From Streptomyces sp. NBC_01353 (GTDB lineage Bacteria > Actinomycetota > Actinomycetes > Streptomycetales > Streptomycetaceae): 64,000 nucleotides of DNA. Positions 59,084 to 64,000 of the stretch are shown here, one piece after another. A program made the translations under genes and the position numbers. Numbering within the stretch: the stretch's first letter is position 1; every line of letters starts with the position of its first letter. Under the pieces are notes generated by a model. The model saw nothing but the letters and a program-made list of their open reading frames with translations. It did no database searches and was not told the DNA's origin. The stretch covers positions 2,294,001 through 2,358,000 of the forward strand of contig NZ_CP108352.1 in assembly GCF_036237275.1 (NCBI RefSeq), given 5' to 3'.

Positions 59084-59460
59084 GAACAACCTCTCGGAAC
59101 GATGGAAAACGGCTTCCGGCCCCGCCCGGGATCGGGCCGGAGCCGACGACCATCGGCTGGGAATGTGCCGACGGCGCGGGCTGAACCGGGGAACTGCACA
59201 GCGCCTCACGCGGCTGCTGTATTCCTTCCTCGGCTGTCACCTCTTAAGTCATCGCACGGCTTCGAGGAGTGTTACGCCCAATCCGCGTGGCCCGAGTCAC
59301 ACCTCATTTGCGACGAAGCGGCCAGAACGGACGTTCGTCGCACATTCGCGCCGCCCGAGCCCTCGCGGAACCCTGGGGATACGCCGTGATCCCCGGGTTC
59401 CGCATGGCTCCGGCGACACGCGATGCGTACGGCTCCGCGCCCCTGGCCGTGGCCCGCGGG
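59084..59460. promoter_or_regulatory. hrdB promoter region
   Basis: 377 bp between the hrdB start and the whiH stop. In S. coelicolor hrdB has a housekeeping promoter and a SigR-dependent one; I did not find a convincing GGAAT-N18-GTT pair and do not assign boxes. The right end holds the whiH terminator. Confidence 0.5.
59365..59403 (-). terminator. Hairpin terminator of whiH
   Basis: About 15 paired bases with one bulged T (GCGGAACCC-GGGGAT with its complement), 8-nt loop, 58 bp beyond the whiH stop. Confidence 0.7.
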
Positions 59461-60348
59461 TCAGTGCTCACGCGGAGCGGGCACGACGCGCTCCACCTCC
59501 GGGTGGACGGTCAGCAGCTGACGCATGGCCGCCTCGGCGCCCTGCGCGTCCCCGGTCGCGAGGCAGTCGACGATACGCGCGTGGTGCGTCAGGCAGGGCT
59601 CACCGGGACGGTCACAGCCGGTGACCGGACCGCCGGAGACCTGGAGCGCGGCGGCGACGATGCCGGAGAGGTGCTCCAGCATCCGGTTCCCGGCGAGCTG
59701 GATCAGCAGGGAGTGGAACTCGACGTCGGCGCGGGAGAAGGTGATGCCGTCACCCTGGGCATAGGCGTGACCCATGATCTCGACCATGTCGGCCAGCCGC
59801 TGCTGGACGTCCTCGCGGCCGTGCCCGGCGGCGAGCCGGGCAGCCAGGGGCTCGATCGTCCAGCGCAGCTCGTTCAGCTCGCGGCGCTGGTCGTCGCGCT
59901 GAGGGCCGAAGGCGCGCCACTCGATGATGTCGGGGTCCAGCAGGTTCCAGTCACTGACGGGCCTGACCCGGGTGCCGACGTTGGGGCGGGCGCTGACCAG
60001 GCCCTTCGCCTCCAGGACGCGCAGCGACTCACGTACGACGGTGCGGGAGACCTCGAAGCGCTGACCGATCTCCTCCGGGACGAGCGGGCGGTCGGCGCCG
60101 AGGTCGCCGGAGACGATCATCTGCCCGAGCTGCTGGACGAGCTGGCCGTGCAGGCCGCGGCCGCGACTGCCGGTCGAGCGACGACCGACCCGGCCGAGGT
60201 CCGTCTCCACCCCTTCCCAGGAGGGCGGACCCACACGTTCGGCGACGGGCGCCTCCGCGTACGGGTAGCGGTCGAGATCGCCCGGGGCGCCGAGGCCGGA
60301 GTCGACGGGGCGGGCGGCGGTCATCATGGTGTGCGCAAGGGTACTCAC
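59461..60348 (-). CDS. whiH: Sporulation regulator WhiH (GntR family)
   Basis: A 295-residue GntR/FadR-type regulator required for sporulation septation in aerial hyphae. The winged helix (~75-140; LVPEEIGQRFEVSRTVVRESLRVLEAKGL) is followed by an FCD domain with DPDIIEWRAF, EFHSLLIQLAGN and HHARIVDCLATGD ligand positions. The N-terminal ~65 residues are disordered and Gly/Arg-rich. GTG 60348 with AAAGGA upstream; MM at residues 8-9 is a later alternative. Position beside hrdB matches SCO5819. WhiH represses its own promoter in S. coelicolor. Confidence 0.92.
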   Translation of the reverse strand: MSTLAHTMMTAARPVDSGLGAPGDLDRYPYAEAPVAERVGPPSWEGVETDLGRVGRRSTGSRGRGLHGQLVQQLGQMIVSGDLGADRPLVPEEIGQRFEVSRTVVRESLRVLEAKGLVSARPNVGTRVRPVSDWNLLDPDIIEWRAFGPQRDDQRRELNELRWTIEPLAARLAAGHGREDVQQRLADMVEIMGHAYAQGDGITFSRADVEFHSLLIQLAGNRMLEHLSGIVAAALQVSGGPVTGCDRPGEPCLTHHARIVDCLATGDAQGAEAAMRQLLTVHPEVERVVPAPREH

Positions 60349-60411
60349 GCATCCTTTGTCGGCGTGCCCCCCGTGACCCTTGAGGTCTTTGGTGAAAAGC
60401 ACACGAAAGGG

Positions 60412-60436
60412 TGATCGGCACCCCCTACACAATTGA
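60412..60436 (-). promoter_or_regulatory. Candidate SigmaWhiG promoter of whiH
   Basis: On the minus strand GCCGATCA (60419-60412) resembles the -10 box GCCGATAA of the motility-type sigma factor WhiG, and TCAA (60436-60433) lies 13 bp upstream. WhiG is known to drive whiH. The spacer is 1-2 bp shorter than consensus and the -35 is weak. Confidence 0.5.
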
Positions 60437-60508
60437 CGATTAATCGGACATAAGCGGCCATTTTCAAGGTAGTTGTCGCGGAAGCGGAAGCTTTCGATCC
60501 GGAAATGA

Positions 60509-62272
60509 TCACCAACGTGCTTTGCGGCGAAGGCCGGTGAACAGATAGGCGCAGAGCAGGGCGGTCAACGACAGCGCCAGCGCCACCCCCACGGGCTGGG
60601 CGACCACCCGCAACACCCCCGTCAGCCAGCGATCGGCCGCGGCCGGCCACTCCAGGCTGACGAAACCCCGCAGCCGTGCGGGGAGCCCGGAGATCGGACG
60701 GCCCGAGGGCCCGGAGGTCGCCTTCTGCAGCAAGGGCGCGAGGGCCACCGGCACCGCGAGGACCGCCGCCACTCCCGCCGCGGCGACCCGGAAGACCCCG
60801 GCTCCGAGCACCCCGGCCCAGGCACAGCCGACGGTCAGACCGAGCCAACTCGCACACAACGTCGGCCAGTTTTTCGGTACGGGAATCAACTCGCCGCCGT
60901 AGACGAGGCGAAGGGTCTGCAGGTCGGCGACGACGACGAGCACGGCCAGGACCAGGCCGACGGCGGTCGCGACAAGGAGCTTGGCGAGCAGCAGTCCGAG
61001 GCGGCGCGGAACCGCGCCGCGGCCGGTGGTGAGCGCCGGGTATCTGTACTCGTCCGCGAACGAGAAGGCGCCGAGCAACCCGGCTCCGATGGCGGCGGGC
61101 GGCAGCGGGGAGAGGGTGGGCCAACCGGCGAGGAGGGTGGGCACGGGCGTCCGGCCGTTGCGCGCGAGCACCACGGAGACCACTACCGAGGCGACCAGGA
61201 CCGCGGCCGCGACGAGCGGAGTGGTCGGAACGCCGAGCAGTCTGCGGATCTCGTACCGGAGTGGACGGAGCGGCGAACGGGTCGGCCGACGCTTCGCAGG
61301 CGGCGCGGGCTCGCGCACGGCAGCGGAGCCTTCGGATTCGGATCCGGAGGTGCCGCCGCCCACGGGAGTGGCCTCTGAGGGCTCGAACAAGTCACGCGGG
61401 CCTGTGTCGCCCACCTCGTCGGAGAGTTGGTGGATGAGCACGCCGTGCCGGTACGCGGTCTCGCCGATCGTGGCGCAGTCGCTGCCGTAGACGGAGAGTC
61501 GATTGCCCTTCTCGGTGACGACCTCCACGGTGCGGCGCGCGGCGCGCGCCTCCTGTGTGACGACCGAGGCGAGCCGCGCGGCGTGGGGGGTACGTACGGC
61601 CACCCGCGGTCTCAGCCGGGTTCGGGCGAAGTCGGCCACCTCCTGCTCCGCGACGAGGCGACCGTGGGCGACGGTGACGACCCGGTCGGCATTGCGGGCC
61701 GCGTCCTTGGGGTCGTCGGTGGTGTAGAGGACGGTGCCGCCCTCCAGGGCGTGGGCACGCAGGAGTTCGTGCAGCCAGGCCGTGTCCCGTACGGAGAGAC
61801 CGGAGCCGGGCTCGTCGAGCAGAAGCGCGTGCGGATCGGCCAACAGAGCCGAGGCCAGGCCGAGTCGGCGGTCCATCGCGCGCGGCAGGGTGCCGATGCG
61901 CTGGTCGGGGAGGCCGGTGAGTCCTACGGCCCTGAGCATTTCGTCGGCCCTGGACGCGGGAACGCCGGTCGCCGCGCACAGCATGCGCAACTGGCTCCGC
62001 ATGGTGCGCGAGGGGTGTCCGGGGACGTCCCCCAGCAGCACACCGACCTCACCGGCGGGGTGCGCGATGCGGTGGAGAGGGCGGCCGCGGAAGTACGTGA
62101 CGCCACGGCCCGGCTCGAGTTCGAGCATCAGCCGCAAGGTGGTGCTCTTGCCGGATCCGGTGGGGCCGAGAAGGGCGGTGACCTGCCCCGGCCGGGCATC
62201 GAAGGTGAGATCGTTAACGGCGGGCGGGCGGTCGCGGCGGGGGCTGCTGGTGAGTCCGATGGCCTGGAGCAT
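60509..62272 (-). CDS. ABC transporter, ATPase fused to permease
   Basis: A 587-residue half-to-full ABC-2-type protein with the ATPase first (~1-215) and a six-helix membrane domain last (~345-580). Walker A is GPTGSGKST (36-44) and Walker B ALLLDEPGSGL, but the signature reads GTLPRAMDRR instead of LSGGQ, and the switch position is TTDDPKD instead of a His. A Gly/Ser/Pro linker (~290-330) joins the halves. Weak or regulated ATPase activity is likely. ATG 62272; an in-frame GTG at 62296 is possible. It stands upstream of whiH; 160 bp separate them. Confidence 0.85.
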   Translation of the reverse strand: MLQAIGLTSSPRRDRPPAVNDLTFDARPGQVTALLGPTGSGKSTTLRLMLELEPGRGVTYFRGRPLHRIAHPAGEVGVLLGDVPGHPSRTMRSQLRMLCAATGVPASRADEMLRAVGLTGLPDQRIGTLPRAMDRRLGLASALLADPHALLLDEPGSGLSVRDTAWLHELLRAHALEGGTVLYTTDDPKDAARNADRVVTVAHGRLVAEQEVADFARTRLRPRVAVRTPHAARLASVVTQEARAARRTVEVVTEKGNRLSVYGSDCATIGETAYRHGVLIHQLSDEVGDTGPRDLFEPSEATPVGGGTSGSESEGSAAVREPAPPAKRRPTRSPLRPLRYEIRRLLGVPTTPLVAAAVLVASVVVSVVLARNGRTPVPTLLAGWPTLSPLPPAAIGAGLLGAFSFADEYRYPALTTGRGAVPRRLGLLLAKLLVATAVGLVLAVLVVVADLQTLRLVYGGELIPVPKNWPTLCASWLGLTVGCAWAGVLGAGVFRVAAAGVAAVLAVPVALAPLLQKATSGPSGRPISGLPARLRGFVSLEWPAAADRWLTGVLRVVAQPVGVALALSLTALLCAYLFTGLRRKARW

Positions 62273-62390
62273 CGCTTCTCTCGCGGTAGGTGACACCGCT
62301 CCGCGGCAGGGCGGCTATCGAAGCAAGATAACGCGACATTTCGGACTTTTGGCGCAAGGTTGGAGCCTCGGGTCGCCTTGAAGCGCGCCG

Positions 62391-63158
62391 TCAGACCTCG
62401 GGACGCAGCATGGGCGGGTTGAGCAAGGTCGCCCCACCCGCACGGAAGAGCTGCGCGGGACGGCCACCCTGGCGCGTGGTGGTGCCACCCGCGGGAACCA
62501 GGAAACCGGGCGTACCGGTCACCTTCCGGTGGAAGTTGCGCGGGTCGAGCGCGACACCCCACACGGCCTCGTACACCCTCCTGAGCTCGCCGACCGTGAA
62601 CTCCGGCGGACAGAAGGCGGTGGCCAGCGAGGAGTACTCGATCTTGGAACGGGCCCGTTCCACTCCGTCGGCGAGGATCTGCGCGTGGTCGAACGCGAGC
62701 GGCTCGTGCCCCTCCTCGCGCTCGGGGGAACCGTCCTTGCCGAGCACTTCCTCGACCGGCGCCCAACGTGCGCTGTTCGCGTCACCACCCGCGCGCGGCG
62801 CCGGCAGGTCCGGGGCGAGCGCCAGATGGGCGACGCTGACCACTCGCATCCGGGGGTCACGCTGCGGATCCCCATAGGTCGCCAGCTGCTCGAGGTGGGC
62901 GCCGTTGCTCGGCATGGGCGACGGGGCCCCGGGGTCGTGGACACAGAGTCCGGTCTCCTCCACCAACTCGCGCGCCGCCGCGGCGCCGAGGTCCTCGTCA
63001 TCGCGGACGAATCCGCCGGGCAGCGCCCAACGGCCCTGGAACGGAGCCTCTCCCCGTCTCACGACCAGGGCGCACAGCGCGTGGCCCCTTACGGTGAGCA
63101 CGACCAGATCGACGGTGACGGCAAAGGGCGGGAAGGCCGACGGGTCGTAGGGAGACAT
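62391..63158 (-). CDS. NUDIX hydrolase with NrtR-like winged-helix C-terminus
   Basis: A 255-residue protein with a NUDIX domain (~10-150) and a winged-helix domain (~170-240, PPEFTVGELRRVYEAVWG and NFHRKV). The Nudix box is complete (G49-L71: GFVRDDE, then RELVEETG), so it should hydrolyse an ADP-ribose-type substrate; in the NrtR family such proteins regulate NAD metabolism and the box is often degenerate. ATG 63158 opens the conserved region; the ribosome site is poor. No NAD genes are adjacent. Confidence 0.88.
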   Translation of the reverse strand: MSPYDPSAFPPFAVTVDLVVLTVRGHALCALVVRRGEAPFQGRWALPGGFVRDDEDLGAAAARELVEETGLCVHDPGAPSPMPSNGAHLEQLATYGDPQRDPRMRVVSVAHLALAPDLPAPRAGGDANSARWAPVEEVLGKDGSPEREEGHEPLAFDHAQILADGVERARSKIEYSSLATAFCPPEFTVGELRRVYEAVWGVALDPRNFHRKVTGTPGFLVPAGGTTTRQGGRPAQLFRAGGATLLNPPMLRPEV

Positions 63159-63265
63159 GCCGCGATCATAGTCGTCTTCCTGACGATAAACACTCCCCTC
63201 CGCTGCATCGGGAATCACTTCTTGTCCCTCCCGTGAGGCTTCCCTCGCGCTGCTACCCCGCATGG

Positions 63266-64000
63266 TCAGCCGCCCAGCTGAAGGCCGTCGGCGGCCTCCT
63301 CGACCATGCCCAGCCCGAGTCGGCTCACCCTCACGGTGAACGGCTCCCCCGCGACGCGCAGCCCCGACAGCCGTACGGCGCCGAGCGGAGCCGACCGGAC
63401 GGGATGCAGGGCCACGGTCCGGCGGGGCGCATCGGGCCGGATCCCGGCGAGGGTCGTCAGGAGATGGACGCCGGCCGCCGCTGCCACGGCGGCCGGCCGG
63501 CATGCCGCCGGGTGCGGCACCGGAACACCACCGGCCGTGCGCTGGGCGCCCGCATACATCTCGGGCAGGCGGTGCCCGAACGCCTCCGCCGCGTCGAGGG
63601 CACCACGGAGCAGGGACGCGGCCTCCCTCTCGTATCCCGCCGCTGAGAGCCCGGCCACGGCGACCGCCGTTTCATGGACGCGTACGGCTCCCGCCCGGTG
63701 CCCGAAGGGGTTGTGGCCGGGTTCCTTGGCACCGAGGCTGCGCAGCCCCCAACCGGAGTCCAGTGCCGGGGTGCCGAGCAACCGGGCCAGCTGTTCGGTC
63801 TCTGCCCTGTCCAGCAGGCCGGGCGCGTACCGGCCGCCGCCCAGGAGGCCGGTGTCGAGGAGGTGTGCCGCCCATCCTCCGAGCTGGGTCCATGGCCCGC
63901 CGCCCGGCGCCCGGGCCGCGGCGGGTCTGCCGCCGGACCTGTCGTCGAGCCAGAACTCCACGCGGAAGCGGGCGCGAAGGCTGCTCGCCCACTCCCGCCA
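63266..64000 (-). CDS. Glycogen debranching-type protein, C-terminal part (cut by window edge)
   Basis: At least 244 residues; the frame is open to the right edge. The fragment shows an alpha/alpha-toroid style glycosidase end: WLDDRSGGRPAA, the DTGLLGGGRYAPGLLDRAE region, GWGLRSLGAKEPGHNPFGHRAGAVRVHETA with the typical W-G-x-R-S-L-S-x-x-P pattern of amylo-alpha-1,6-glucosidases, and PEMYAG. The last ~80 residues form a beta domain. It would act on glycogen or maltodextrin branches. Confidence 0.8.
   Translation of the reverse strand, partial: WREWASSLRARFRVEFWLDDRSGGRPAAARAPGGGPWTQLGGWAAHLLDTGLLGGGRYAPGLLDRAETEQLARLLGTPALDSGWGLRSLGAKEPGHNPFGHRAGAVRVHETAVAVAGLSAAGYEREAASLLRGALDAAEAFGHRLPEMYAGAQRTAGGVPVPHPAACRPAAVAAAAGVHLLTTLAGIRPDAPRRTVALHPVRSAPLGAVRLSGLRVAGEPFTVRVSRLGLGMVEEAADGLQLGG

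Noticed and set aside
1-64000. CRISPR arrays, prophage, tRNA/rRNA genes, biosynthetic gene cluster
   Set aside because: Searched by eye for regular direct repeats with spacers, phage structural proteins, CCA-ending cloverleaf genes and PKS/NRPS modules; none seen.

Overview
The window is a piece of a Streptomyces chromosome. It is very GC-rich, genes are tightly packed with GTG, TTG and ATG starts, and it holds the developmental and cell-cycle genes sepH, whiH and hrdB. Gene order from the K+ regulators at the left to hrdB/whiH at the right matches, from memory, one arm-proximal core region of S. coelicolor (kdpDE, dut, cutRS, hemH, sepH, tdk, ptsH, parC, parE, hrdB, whiH). I saw no rRNA, tRNA, CRISPR array, prophage or intact insertion sequence.

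Left part (1-13.5 kb): the end of a TrkA-type K+ channel regulator, a DUF3159 membrane protein and an OB-fold protein, then the potassium sensor pair KdpD/KdpE and an orphan ABC ATPase, then the conserved actinobacterial block DUF3710-dut-thioesterase / DUF3093 / DUF4193, the CutRS two-component system, and an inositol monophosphatase. The trkA, OB-fold, DUF3159, DUF3710, dut, DUF3093, DUF4193, suhB neighbourhood is shared with mycobacteria, so kdpDE/ABC and cutRS look like later insertions into it. Next come hemH, an MFS transporter overlapping an FAD-linked sugar-lactone oxidase, a Pro/Thr-rich membrane protein and sepH (13.5-19.7 kb).

Middle part (19.7-37.4 kb): a short inverted-repeat element, a rhodanese, a two-domain glyoxalase-fold protein, then a three-gene surface-glycan set (YfhO-type membrane protein, GT2 glycosyltransferase, polysialyltransferase-like enzyme). 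An MFS/DUF336 pair follows, then a cassette (two small membrane genes plus a TetR regulator) lying between a 3' fragment of thymidine kinase and the intact tdk. After that come an alkaline-phosphatase-superfamily protein, DUF5998 and a large GNAT/acyl-CoA-synthetase protein acetyltransferase with a repeat-filled linker.

Right part (37.5-64 kb): HPr, a GntR regulator, an M23 cell-wall peptidase under a c-di-AMP (ydaO-type) riboswitch, two coupled M16 peptidases, topoisomerase IV subunits ParC and ParE, a CobW GTPase, a CitA/DcuS-type two-component pair, an acetate-type symporter with its DUF485 partner next to a NarL-type two-component pair, a trypsin-like protease, the principal sigma factor HrdB, the sporulation regulator WhiH, an ABC ATPase-permease fusion, a NUDIX/winged-helix protein and the end of a glycogen-debranching-type protein.

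The most unusual items are a pair of about 0.15-kb terminal-inverted-repeat elements whose CTAG ends form the stop codons of neighbouring genes, the tdk 3' duplication bracketing a regulator cassette, the palindrome cluster before kdpD, the minisatellite linker in the acetyltransferase, and the polysialyltransferase-like glycan locus.
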